Shown piece after piece: positions 42,378-50,166 of a stretch of DNA of 50,166 nucleotides (positions are counted from its first letter, which is position 1; each line of letters begins with the position of its first letter). The notes under the pieces were generated by a model. It had not been told where the DNA came from. It searched no databases and was given only the letters and a program-made list of their open reading frames with translations. The stretch comes from a virus, in the IMG/VR virus record IMGVR_UViG_3300035187_001512, positions 1 through 50,166 of that record. One strand, 5' to 3'. A program made the translations under genes and the position numbers.

Positions 42378-44321
42378 ATGGCTCTAGATAATCAACAGGG
42401 TTATACGGATATCAAAAAAAAAACTACCTTAAGTCAAAAGTACAGAAAGGTCAAAAAAGATATTAAGGATTTAGAAAAAAAAACCGGAAATAACTTTGAA
42501 ACTTGGGCTGGTGGTGTTGAAACAAAATATGGAAAATATGGTGCACAAAAATTAAAAAGTGCTGAAAATTATTTAAATTACCAGAAAAAAAATCTTAAAA
42601 CACAATTTGATGAATTATTAGATATTAAATTTTTGTCTGCGGAGTCCGGTGACACCAAATCAATGAAATATCTTAAAAAAACTTTTTCTGCCGCATTAAT
42701 AGAACTCAAACCAAAAATCGAAAAGATTCTGGCAGAACTTATGGTTAAAACTTTGGGTTGTGATCAGGATTCTAGTTTTCCCGCAAATACTTCGGTATAT
42801 ATCAAAGTCAAATCAATTGACTTATTAAATCTACTCAAAGAAGAACCTGATTCGTTAGTGGGTCAAGTATGTTATGAATCGAATCCAATTATCTATCAGA
42901 ATCAACCCTTCTCGATGAATAAAGAGTTAAGAAATAGAATACAAAACATTAACATACCTTACTCTGCACCATCATTTGGTAATTCCAATTATATTGGTAG
43001 TTCTGGACAAGATCTTTTTGATATAACTTATGTGGATAATTATATCAACCCACTAGGTCAAACTGTTGTCGGAGATTTTTTTAAAATTGATTTTTTTCCA
43101 AGGTCTAGTAACACAAACAAAATCTCAGAATTTTTAGAAGATTATTTTAAAACAATTGATATTATAGATTATAAACATTTATATGCGAATTTAATACAAA
43201 ATCTTACAGGATCACTCTCAATCGAGAAAGGAGATGGTGACACCGTCAATGGTGATTTTACCAAAATTATGATTATAATGAAAAGAATTTTTGGTCTTTG
43301 TTTTGACGAAACTCAAGAGATTGATGTAAGTGGAATATCTAAGTTATCACAAAGTGATAATATTGATGATTCTTTTTTTGAATTTGACGAAATGGATTTG
43401 AAGTACATTGATTTTATTAATTCAAATATCAAAATCAAAGTGGTTGAATTCGAGGAATGTCAAAACGTGAAACTAACAGTTGATTCCAATTCACTTTTAA
43501 CTGCGGTCAATAACCTAACATATTTTCCTGGACAAAATAATAATAACCAACTTAACGATGCATCAGAGGAACTTACAGAAACTATGAAAAATAGTTTTTT
43601 TCCTTTCGAAATTAATTTCGATGAGACTTTTCTCAAAGAATATCCAAGAGCACTTGTCATGACAATACTTTCACCTAAAACACTTTTACCTCTTATTGCT
43701 TTAGGTAAATCTTTGGGTCAGGATTTATATGATGATGTCCAATCCTTTGTAGATTTTGCAAAAAAATTCAAAACATTTTTTGTTGCATTTGTTTCAAAAG
43801 TTGGGGCTGAGTTTGTTAGAATAATTTTTAATCTAATAAAAAAAGATATTTTATCTTTATCTCAAGTTATTTTAACAGATATAAATGATGAGATACGTAA
43901 GAAAAAAGAAGTTTTAGTTCTGGCATTAATTGCAATTGCAGTGAAACTTGTATCTGATTTCAGAAGTTGTAAGAGTGTTATAGATGAACTTTTATCTATA
44001 TTAAATTTAGTCCAAAAAAATCTTGAGAAGAAAAAAAAACCACTACCATATGCTTTAGTGAAATCCTCACAAGTTCTTCAGGGATTTTCAAAAACAAGAG
44101 CGGTAATAAATGTTATAGAACAATTTGATAAATTAGGTCTTCCTACAGACCCTATGCCCGATGGAAGTCCTAATTTAATGTTGGCAGCAGTCGATGCTAT
44201 AATTGGAGGTATTGACAAAGAAGAAACACAAAATGGTCAAGTACAAGTTGCAATAGACCCATTAAGTTTAACTCCAATAGGAACAACAATACCTCAAGTT
44301 ATGTTCGGTAAAAAATTATAA
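42378..44321 (+). CDS. Large tail/baseplate-type protein, 647 residues
   Basis: The first ~110 residues are charged coiled coil (KYRKVKKDIKDLEKKTGNNF). The central part (110-430) is mixed alpha/beta with one Cys near 128 and SSGQDLFDITYVDNYINPLGQ. The C-terminal third holds a long amphipathic to hydrophobic helical region (FVDFAKKFKTFFVAFVSKVGAEFVRIIF; EVLVLALIAIAVKLVSDF, ~455-540). The hydrophobic helices could contact membrane or pack inside a tail machine. No family is recognised. Context (coupled to a small helical gene and an OB-fold hub-like protein) suggests baseplate or tail. Confidence 0.7.
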   Translation: MALDNQQGYTDIKKKTTLSQKYRKVKKDIKDLEKKTGNNFETWAGGVETKYGKYGAQKLKSAENYLNYQKKNLKTQFDELLDIKFLSAESGDTKSMKYLKKTFSAALIELKPKIEKILAELMVKTLGCDQDSSFPANTSVYIKVKSIDLLNLLKEEPDSLVGQVCYESNPIIYQNQPFSMNKELRNRIQNINIPYSAPSFGNSNYIGSSGQDLFDITYVDNYINPLGQTVVGDFFKIDFFPRSSNTNKISEFLEDYFKTIDIIDYKHLYANLIQNLTGSLSIEKGDGDTVNGDFTKIMIIMKRIFGLCFDETQEIDVSGISKLSQSDNIDDSFFEFDEMDLKYIDFINSNIKIKVVEFEECQNVKLTVDSNSLLTAVNNLTYFPGQNNNNQLNDASEELTETMKNSFFPFEINFDETFLKEYPRALVMTILSPKTLLPLIALGKSLGQDLYDDVQSFVDFAKKFKTFFVAFVSKVGAEFVRIIFNLIKKDILSLSQVILTDINDEIRKKKEVLVLALIAIAVKLVSDFRSCKSVIDELLSILNLVQKNLEKKKKPLPYALVKSSQVLQGFSKTRAVINVIEQFDKLGLPTDPMPDGSPNLMLAAVDAIIGGIDKEETQNGQVQVAIDPLSLTPIGTTIPQVMFGKKL

Positions 44322-44322
44322 T

Positions 44323-44547
44323 ATGGAAAAAGATAAACAAATTGTAAGAGCACAAGACGTTGCGGAAATAGTTAAAAATTTCACAGACAAATCAAATAGA
44401 GATTTGAGAATCGCAATGGAATTTTTAAAAAAAGAATTTGAATTTACAAAAGATAATATTTTAAAATTAACTGATCATTTTGAAAAAGTTAAAAATGATT
44501 ATAATACTGTTTTAGAAGAATTTAACAAACGGAATGGAGCAAGTTAA
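44323..44547 (+). CDS. Small coiled-coil protein
   Basis: A 74-residue protein that is almost all helix (AQDVAEIVKNFTDKSNRDLRIAMEFLKKEFEF). It starts 1 nt after the 647-residue gene and overlaps the OB-fold gene by 14 nt, so it is translated with both. A small baseplate or tail assembly subunit is a reasonable guess from position only. Confidence 0.65.
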   Translation: MEKDKQIVRAQDVAEIVKNFTDKSNRDLRIAMEFLKKEFEFTKDNILKLTDHFEKVKNDYNTVLEEFNKRNGAS

Positions 44548-46048
44548 AAATATAAGAATAGGTAGAGTCTTAAATAATCAAGATCCATTACTTCTTGGTC
44601 GTTTGAGAGTTTATGCCCCCGATGGTGATCCAAAAGAATATTTGGAAATTCCAAAGTCCGAGTGGTGGACTTCAAAGGACCCTTTGATTCATATACCTCT
44701 AATCCCATACCATTTACATATTACACCCTCAGAAGATGAATATGTTCACTTAATTTATTCAACGGATAGAGAACCATATGATAGTAATAAATTTTACATT
44801 CCAGGACCAATAAGTCGTCCGTGGAGGAATTTAAAAGATACATTCAACGGATCACAAGCAGTTTTGTCAAACGGAAATAATTTGCAACAAGCATATCAAC
44901 CTCTGGATCCAACTACCGGAAAAGTAAATGTAAACATCGAAGGAGTATATCCCAAACCAATTGATAATGCAATTCTTGGTCGTGGTACCAGTGATGTAAT
45001 TTTGACTCAACAGGATGTATTAATAAGAGCAGGAGTCACATTACCCAGTCAAAACCCCGAACTTCCAATTATTAAAAATGATAAAAGAAGTTTTCTACAA
45101 GTCTCAACCTTTCCATTAGAAACTATTAGCACGGGAACAGAAACTGCTACTGAACGCACTTTCGAAGACGTAAGTATAAAAAGTTATGTTGAGTGGTATA
45201 TTACTCCTAATAATAGTTTAGACTATGACGGATATATTAATTTTTATTATATAAATGGTAATGATGAAAAATTTAAAATATCTAACGTAAGTCAGAATGT
45301 TAATATTCTAGAAGGACAAAATTTTTTAACAGCATATACAATTAATTTTTCTTTGAAAACATTAAATGAAACCAAAGAATTAATAAATCAATTTATAAAG
45401 GGAGTGAATGCTGGATTCATTAATATAAATGGTTATCCCACATTTACTGTTGAAAATCAATTTCCATTTTTTTACGGATTGGAATATTCAAATTATCTAT
45501 TACTAACGTCTGACGATACTACTACTTCAAGTATAATAACAAATTTTATTCCCATTAATAAATTAGAACAATTATACCCGAAAGTAACTTTGAATGTTGC
45601 ATTTCCAGAAACTGGAAATGGTTTGGTAACAAGAAAAAATCCCCCTCAATTAGGAATTATTTATGATGAAAATCGAACCACAATAAATACATTTGGGTCA
45701 ACACCAACACCAATAACATATTCATTAATGGGTGGAGATCGTGTGTATTTACTATCTCATAGATCTGAGGATAAGTTTAAAGTAGATCTTAAAGATACCT
45801 TATATGGAATTCAAGAACCACAATTGGCAACCGATATATATCAAAAAACAAATTCTATGGTTAGAGGAGATGAATTACTATCACTTTTAAATTTGATAGT
45901 CAATTTTCTTCTTACCCACGTTCACGCATTTCCAGGTGTTGCACCAATTAAAGAGTATCCCAAAAAAGGGGTGTCTGCGTTGGAACTTGAAACCGTAATT
46001 AAAAATGCTCAAAATACCATACTGAACCAAAATATTCGAATTAATTGA
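44534..46048 (+). CDS. OB-fold baseplate hub-like protein (gp5 N-terminal-like, no lysozyme)
   Basis: Residues 1-110 (IRIGRVLNNQDPLLLGRLRVYAPDG ... EDEYVHLIYSTDREPYDSNKFYIPGP) resemble the OB-fold of T4 gp5 and related hub/spike proteins, with the typical G-R-V-x(n)-D-P-x-x-x-G-R-x-R-V start. The rest (~390 residues) is beta-rich and ends near ELLSLLNLIVNFLLTHVHAFPG, a region recurrent at the ends of hub-like phage proteins. No lysozyme domain is visible, unlike T4 gp5. The start overlaps the small coiled-coil gene. It is probably a baseplate hub component. Confidence 0.68.
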   Translation: MEQVKNIRIGRVLNNQDPLLLGRLRVYAPDGDPKEYLEIPKSEWWTSKDPLIHIPLIPYHLHITPSEDEYVHLIYSTDREPYDSNKFYIPGPISRPWRNLKDTFNGSQAVLSNGNNLQQAYQPLDPTTGKVNVNIEGVYPKPIDNAILGRGTSDVILTQQDVLIRAGVTLPSQNPELPIIKNDKRSFLQVSTFPLETISTGTETATERTFEDVSIKSYVEWYITPNNSLDYDGYINFYYINGNDEKFKISNVSQNVNILEGQNFLTAYTINFSLKTLNETKELINQFIKGVNAGFININGYPTFTVENQFPFFYGLEYSNYLLLTSDDTTTSSIITNFIPINKLEQLYPKVTLNVAFPETGNGLVTRKNPPQLGIIYDENRTTINTFGSTPTPITYSLMGGDRVYLLSHRSEDKFKVDLKDTLYGIQEPQLATDIYQKTNSMVRGDELLSLLNLIVNFLLTHVHAFPGVAPIKEYPKKGVSALELETVIKNAQNTILNQNIRIN

Positions 46049-46056
46049 TATTTATT
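46048..46056 (+). promoter_or_regulatory. Putative late promoter element ATATTTATT
   Basis: Plus-strand ATATTTATT overlapping the last base of the hub-like gene's stop, 12 nt before the ATG at 46069. Confidence 0.45.
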
Positions 46057-46068
46057 AAATAAAAGGTA

Positions 46069-47529
46069 ATGTCAATTAATAATTCTTATTTTTCCAAAAA
46101 TAATACAATACTATATGATAGTTTTACAAATACCGGAAGAAACCCGGTTATGGAATTGTATTATGGAGATGGGGGGATTGCAAATCCAAAAGGGTATTCT
46201 AGATTCATATTCGATTTAGATCTCGGTTTGTTGAGAGAAAAAATTGATGATGGAACAATATCCACTGGGTGTACGTCAGCAATGACTCACACTTTACGAA
46301 TGACAAACACATCTTTTTTTGATAAAGATTTTTTGAACACAAGTACTTCACAAGGAAGACTCAGAGCGACATCTTTTGATTTATTTTTATTTAGAATTCC
46401 CTACACTAATTTTGATCCGAACCAACCCCAACTTTGGGATGAGGGTGTTGGGTACGATTATATTGATTCTATAACAAATATTCCAAATGATAAAAATTAC
46501 TCCGATCGACCTTCGAACTGGTCAGGAAGGACCACAATAGATAATTGGGAAAACCCCGGAATTTATAGTAATACAAATACTGGGATATTCAACTACAATC
46601 AATTACAAATAATTGACACTCAACATTTTCAATTCGGTGATGAAAATATCGAATTTGATATGACAACTGAAATCCAGAATGTGTTAGATGGTACAATACA
46701 AAATCCAGTAGGTTATGGAATTGCGTATTTACCACAAGTAGAAAATATCACCGGAACCTCCGGAACTTATTCAGTTGAATTTTTTACAAGACACACACAA
46801 ACATTTTATGAACCTCATCTTTATACAAATTATGATGACTTGATAGAAGATGATAGAAATTTATTTTCCTTGGGAAAAGTAAATAAACTTTATTTATATG
46901 TTTATGAGGATGGTAATTTTTTAAATTTGGATCAAAATCCGGTTGTTGACATAACAGGACCAAATTGTCAAGTAATACCCGGTCTATCTGGTCTAACAAC
47001 TTGTAGAAGATCGAAAGGTGTTTATGAAGTTGTTATTCCACCATTATTAGGTTACTCAGTTCCTTGTACTTTTACAGATACATGGAGAAATATTATATCA
47101 AATGGTTTTACCCTTCCAGACATTATAAATCAATTTACAGTTTATCCATTAGCAAAATCTTTTACGATTGGAACTCAATCAAAAGATCCAGTATTATATG
47201 GGTTTGATTTTTATGGTATTAAACAAGATGAAAAAATATTAAACACAGATGTAAGAAAAGTTGGGGTTATAATTAAAAAGGCATATACCACAAATCATTT
47301 ACAACTCAAAGTTGATGCTTATTATCGTGTTTATGTAAGAGAAGGTCAAACGGAAGTTCAAGTACAAGAGTGGACAAAAATTAACAGGACCCCAAATGAG
47401 TATTATTTTATCTTTGATACTCGAGATAAAATACCTAATGAATATTTTATTGATATCAAAGTTTTGAGTAGTGGGGAAGTTAACACTTACAAAAAACAAA
47501 TTAAATTCCAAATAGTGAATAAAAAATAA
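46069..47529 (+). CDS. Beta-rich virion protein, 486 residues
   Basis: A predicted beta-sandwich protein. The N-terminal half (SRFIFDLDLGLLREKIDDG; THTLRMTNTSFFDKD; SFDLFLFRIPYTNFD) resembles, loosely, sugar-binding DNRLRE-type domains in its strand pattern. The second half has a Cys-containing module (GPNCQVIPGLSGLTTCRR) and ends in an immunoglobulin-like segment (HLQLKVDAYYRVYVREGQ ... KKQIKFQIVNKK). No catalytic residues are recognised. It has its own late promoter-like element and is followed by a Cys-rich small protein. A baseplate-wedge or adhesin-support role is inferred. Confidence 0.68.
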   Translation: MSINNSYFSKNNTILYDSFTNTGRNPVMELYYGDGGIANPKGYSRFIFDLDLGLLREKIDDGTISTGCTSAMTHTLRMTNTSFFDKDFLNTSTSQGRLRATSFDLFLFRIPYTNFDPNQPQLWDEGVGYDYIDSITNIPNDKNYSDRPSNWSGRTTIDNWENPGIYSNTNTGIFNYNQLQIIDTQHFQFGDENIEFDMTTEIQNVLDGTIQNPVGYGIAYLPQVENITGTSGTYSVEFFTRHTQTFYEPHLYTNYDDLIEDDRNLFSLGKVNKLYLYVYEDGNFLNLDQNPVVDITGPNCQVIPGLSGLTTCRRSKGVYEVVIPPLLGYSVPCTFTDTWRNIISNGFTLPDIINQFTVYPLAKSFTIGTQSKDPVLYGFDFYGIKQDEKILNTDVRKVGVIIKKAYTTNHLQLKVDAYYRVYVREGQTEVQVQEWTKINRTPNEYYFIFDTRDKIPNEYFIDIKVLSSGEVNTYKKQIKFQIVNKK

Positions 47530-47536
47530 AAATAAA

Positions 47537-47545
47537 ATATTTATA
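47537..47545 (+). promoter_or_regulatory. Putative late promoter element ATATTTATA
   Basis: Plus-strand ATATTTATA in the 27-nt gap, 11 nt before the ATG at 47557. It is followed by an A-rich run as at 570-578 and 16149-16157. Confidence 0.5.
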
Positions 47546-47556
47546 AATAAAAAAAC

Positions 47557-48183
47557 ATGGCAAATTATACCGGACAAAGTTGTATAGATGAAGTAGTTGT
47601 AATATTGACTGGTAGTACAGGTTTTACAACCGGACAAATAGTTGGTGGATTTCCTATTGGATCAGGTCCAGGGGCAACACAATGTTATACAATTTTAGGA
47701 AATGCATCATTAAGCGAAACTCCAACAATTCAGTTTCAGGGATTGGCATTTTATGAAGATTGTATTGAATGCTATATAGATAAAGAACTTGGTTTTGAAT
47801 TTGAAGACTGTATAACTGGCGACTTAGAGGTGGTATCGGCAACTAGTCTTGGTTTTGTACCTACAATAGATTTAATTTATCAATTTTCATTAGATGGCTC
47901 CGCACCAAGATGTTATATTGCAACAGGTAACGTTGATCCTAATGGGGTTGATATTTCGCCACAATCAATCAATGTTTTTACTAGATGTGAGGATTGTTAT
48001 AAAAATCAAACAGTAACCGCTGGAACTGAATATACAGTCTGTGTTATTTGTTGTCCTTGTGATTCAGGTTCTACTGTAACAAGTGTGGCTGTACCTCATC
48101 CTGTATGGACATCAACAGATGGTAAGGCGGTAGTTCAAAGTAACATGGTCGTTTTAGGTGGACCTAATGGATTAAATAATTAA
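47557..48183 (+). CDS. Cys-rich small virion protein
   Basis: A 208-residue protein with many paired cysteines: CIDE, YEDCIECYI, EDCITG, RCYIATG, TRCEDCYK, TVCVICCPCDSG. It is otherwise Gly/Ser/Thr-rich and beta-like. Cys spacing (C-x2-C) recalls the Cys-rich part of the 1774-residue protein and the N-terminal parts of the Pro/Thr-linked proteins. Metal or disulphide stabilisation outside the cell is plausible. No family is recognised. It lies in the late block, under its own element. Confidence 0.68.
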   Translation: MANYTGQSCIDEVVVILTGSTGFTTGQIVGGFPIGSGPGATQCYTILGNASLSETPTIQFQGLAFYEDCIECYIDKELGFEFEDCITGDLEVVSATSLGFVPTIDLIYQFSLDGSAPRCYIATGNVDPNGVDISPQSINVFTRCEDCYKNQTVTAGTEYTVCVICCPCDSGSTVTSVAVPHPVWTSTDGKAVVQSNMVVLGGPNGLNN

Positions 48184-48185
48184 AT

Positions 48186-48674
48186 ATGAGAAATTTAAAT
48201 TCAATTATTAAAAGAGTAATTAAAGAAACTTTTGAAGATAAACCATCAACTCAAGAAAGAGGGTCTTCAAGATATATGTTCTTTTCAAATTTACAACAAA
48301 TGAGAAGACAATGTGATATGTTATTAGAATTGGATCATTCTATGATTGAAGAAATTCTTGAAAATGGTCACGACTGGGCTCAGGATCATATCGCGGAAGC
48401 AAAAAATAACATGGATCAAGTTTTTGATTTTTTAATGAATGAGACAAAAAAACATGGAATGCAAATGTCAATGAATATTGACGATGAAGATATGGTCATG
48501 ATGGAAGGTAGAAAAAAAACAGGAACAAAATTATGTGCAAGAGGTATTGCATCCGCCAAAGCGAAATATGACGTTTACCCCTCAGCCTATAGTAATGGTC
48601 ACGCTGTACAAGTCTGTAAAGGAAAAATTAAAGGACTTGATGGAAAAAGAAGGTGCTCAGGGGCTTTCTGTTAA
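48186..48674 (+). CDS. Protein with N-terminal IIKRVIKE helix and C-terminal YPSAY domain
   Basis: A 162-residue protein. The N-terminus is an amphipathic helix, MRNLNSIIKRVIKETFED. The middle is helical with Met/His content (RYMFFSNLQQMRRQCDM ... KKHGMQMSMNIDDEDMVMM). The C-terminal ~50 residues (KLCARGIASAKAKYDVYPSAYSNGHAVQVCKG, read in two parts around YDVYPSAY) match a short domain with a conserved K-x-x-V-x-PSAY core seen in many T4-like phages from water; its function is unknown. It starts 2 nt after the preceding stop. Confidence 0.7.
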   Translation: MRNLNSIIKRVIKETFEDKPSTQERGSSRYMFFSNLQQMRRQCDMLLELDHSMIEEILENGHDWAQDHIAEAKNNMDQVFDFLMNETKKHGMQMSMNIDDEDMVMMEGRKKTGTKLCARGIASAKAKYDVYPSAYSNGHAVQVCKGKIKGLDGKRRCSGAFC

Positions 48675-48680
48675 TTTTTT

Positions 48681-48711
48681 TTTGTTATTTAAAAGTTATT
48701 TATTACTTTTG
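48681..48711 (+). promoter_or_regulatory. Bacteroidetes-type promoter: TTTG -33 and TACTTTTG -7
   Basis: TTTG at 48681-48684 and TACTTTTG at 48704-48711 are separated by 19 nt, matching the Bacteroidetes housekeeping-sigma pattern TTTG-N19-TAnnTTTG. The start codon of the next gene is at 48732, 20 nt after the -7 box. This would be an early- or host-sigma-driven promoter, unlike the RTATTTATN class. Confidence 0.5.
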
Positions 48712-48731
48712 TAAAAACAAAAAAAAACAAT

Positions 48732-49166
48732 ATGAAAAAAAGTATTCTAAGATTTTACAAAAGATTCAAAGTTTATTTAGGAAAATTAGGACGTTCGAAG
48801 GGACTAAAAACCGAAGAATATTTACAAGATCACGAAAAAATTGCGTTCCGTATATGTGTAAAACTCATTTCTCACGAGGATTCTGAACTTGTAATTGCAC
48901 CAATGTCACAAAAAAGATTTATAGTGAATAATACACTTAATTTATTTTGTACATTAGACTGGGGAAGAATCGAATTGACCAATCATACATTTCATTATGA
49001 CGTTAAGTTAAGTGGTAGAGATTTCGAAAGAGTTCTTTTCTTATTCGATAAAGAATCAGAAAAAAGAAGATCGGTTACTGAAAGTATAGTTCAAAGTCAA
49101 ATTAACGACTCACTAATTAAAATATTAAATAAAATTAATAATAGAGTAGAAACTCACTTAAGTTAA
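48732..49166 (+). CDS. Small basic protein of unknown function
   Basis: A 144-residue basic protein (MKKSILRFYKRFKVYLGKLG) with mixed alpha/beta content: KIAFRICVKLISHEDSELVIAPMS, then LNLFCTLDWGRIELTNHTFHYDVKLSG, ending in a helix (DSLIKILNKINNRVETHL). It is the only gene in the window behind a recognisable host-type promoter, so it may be expressed early. Its stop lies 2 nt from the stop of the convergent gene. Function unknown; a host-directed small protein is possible. Confidence 0.65.
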   Translation: MKKSILRFYKRFKVYLGKLGRSKGLKTEEYLQDHEKIAFRICVKLISHEDSELVIAPMSQKRFIVNNTLNLFCTLDWGRIELTNHTFHYDVKLSGRDFERVLFLFDKESEKRRSVTESIVQSQINDSLIKILNKINNRVETHLS

Positions 49167-49168
49167 AA

Positions 49169-50166
49169 TTATAGATTCCTAAGTATTCTTCTTATAATTT
49201 GATCCTCATTCATTTTTTTGGTTTTGTAACTTGTCATAACAGGTTTTTGACCTTTTCCTGATTGAGGATCTTTTTTTTCTGCATTTCTTTTTTGTTGACA
49301 TGCCGATCTTTTTTGTGAATCACTCATTTTACCTGCAACACCAGAGGCTCTACATTTTGGATATGATCCTGTGTCGGCATCCTTTCTTCCACATGGGGGG
49401 TGTTTACCATCTACTTTTCTACATATATCTACCCAAGGTCCTTTTGGCTGAGATGACCCTTTTGTTTTTTTCTTTTTACCAAACCATACAGCCAAATCTT
49501 CGTTTACCGCATGAACCGGGTATTCTTCCTGATTATATGACCCATCTTTGTTTTTTTCCCAAACCCCGACCGTCCTTTTGATATTATTTTTCAAACTAGG
49601 TTTTTTGGCATAATCATTATAATCATGATCTACCTCAATAGAAAAAGGGCTTAAAAAATTTTTTTTCCATTTTTTTAACCCCAATTCAACTGGGCCACTG
49701 TATACCCCTGCACTAGTTGATGAATCAACTTCATTGATTGCATTTTCATTTGATTTTAGTTTGATAGTTTCTCGTAAAATGTTTTTTATGACATCATCAA
49801 TACTTTCAAGTTTTGTCTTAGGTTTTTGTTTTTTGGGTAATTTAATTGGTTTTGCATCTGTATTTTTTTTAGGAAGTGAGTTCATAATACCAGCATCCCC
49901 ATCCCAGGCAAATTTATCTGGGTGTTTTTTAATATCATTTGTAACTTTTTCTGCCCTTTTTTCTATCTTACTTATCCATTTTGGGTGAGTCGACATATCA
50001 CCATCTAAACTGTCATAATCAAGTAACGCACTGTCATAGTCATTAAGGATTTCTGTGTAAGGTTTGTTTAACTTATCTCCAAAATCCCGTAACCCGGGAA
50101 GTAACGGTGATACATAACTACCTCTAGAAGAACTGGTCGATGTAATTTCGTTTAATATTTTTTTAA
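49169..50166 (-). CDS. Aquatic T4-like phage conserved domain protein, N-terminus cut by window edge
   Basis: The frame stays open from the stop at 49169 to the window end, past an internal ATG at 49996, so the true start lies outside; 331 residues are visible. The visible N-terminal part reads KKILNEITSTSSSRGSYVSPLLPG. Further on are ESIDDVIKNILRETI and, at the C-terminus, DQIIRRILRNL, so the short I-I-x-x-I-L helix occurs three times. A middle-to-end domain has PWVDICRKVDGKHPPCGRKD, then SYPKCRASGVAGKMSDSQKRSACQ, a Cys-bearing pattern common in T4-like phages from aquatic samples and of unknown function. It is convergent with the plus-strand gene at 48732. Confidence 0.7.
   Translation of the reverse strand, partial: KKILNEITSTSSSRGSYVSPLLPGLRDFGDKLNKPYTEILNDYDSALLDYDSLDGDMSTHPKWISKIEKRAEKVTNDIKKHPDKFAWDGDAGIMNSLPKKNTDAKPIKLPKKQKPKTKLESIDDVIKNILRETIKLKSNENAINEVDSSTSAGVYSGPVELGLKKWKKNFLSPFSIEVDHDYNDYAKKPSLKNNIKRTVGVWEKNKDGSYNQEEYPVHAVNEDLAVWFGKKKKTKGSSQPKGPWVDICRKVDGKHPPCGRKDADTGSYPKCRASGVAGKMSDSQKRSACQQKRNAEKKDPQSGKGQKPVMTSYKTKKMNEDQIIRRILRNL

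Overview
The window is an AT-rich, gene-dense stretch that reads as part of a large tailed-phage genome of the T4-like (contractile-tail) kind, most likely infecting a Bacteroidetes host. Phage hallmarks are a T4 gp55-like late sigma factor (41242-41988), PhoH (37763-38491), dUTPase (26390-26980), an OB-fold baseplate-hub-like protein (44534-46048), a giant collagen-like fibre (7172-14755) and several large repeat-linked virion proteins. The host guess rests on three observations: start codons are preceded by A-rich sequence with no Shine-Dalgarno motif, one intergenic gap carries a good Bacteroidetes-type TTTG / TAnnTTTG promoter (48681-48711), and the glycan gene content fits. It remains an inference.

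Layout. (1) 1-1547, minus strand: the 5' part of a Pro/Thr-rich surface protein preceded by a GT9 glycosyltransferase. (2) 1726-5372, plus strand: a GIY-YIG homing endonuclease overlapping a 970-residue fusion of GT4, TibC/BAHT-like heptosyltransferase and FkbM methyltransferase modules. (3) 5369-21501, minus strand: virion surface genes, namely three paralogous ~170-residue proteins, a 2527-residue collagen-like fibre with five Gly-X-Y blocks and globular modules, a Pro/Thr-linker protein, and a 1774-residue protein with a Cys-rich region, Pro/Thr linkers and a von Willebrand A domain. (4) 21547-24391, plus strand: five small to medium uncharacterised genes, one a WYL-like domain. (5) 24450-37770, plus strand: a glycan island of GT-A and GT-B glycosyltransferases, GT10 and GT11 fucosyltransferase-like enzymes, three FkbM methyltransferases, a STELLO-like transferase and a GDP-mannose 3,5-epimerase, with a DEDDy exonuclease and dUTPase embedded. 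(6) 37763-41988: PhoH, a degenerate HAD-like protein, two more glycosyltransferases and the late sigma factor. (7) 42007-49166: tail/baseplate and other virion-type genes. (8) 49169-50166, minus strand: a conserved-motif protein running off the window.

How it may work together. A short element, RTATTTAT(A/T/C), sits 5-13 nt before the start codon of seven transcription units on both strands, nearly all virion genes. It is a good candidate for the late promoter read by the gp55-like sigma. The glycan genes form translationally coupled chains (4-20 nt overlaps). GDP-mannose 3,5-epimerase would make GDP-L-galactose, a 6-hydroxy analogue of GDP-L-fucose, which the GT10/GT11 enzymes could use. The collagen-like fibre and Pro/Thr linkers are extremely rich in Thr, Ser and Asn-Gly-Thr. 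The leading hypothesis is a phage-encoded system that builds a glycan on its own fibres; the alternative is modification of the host surface. No tRNA, rRNA, CRISPR array, IS element or attachment site was recognised, and no stretch over 300 bases lacks a gene.
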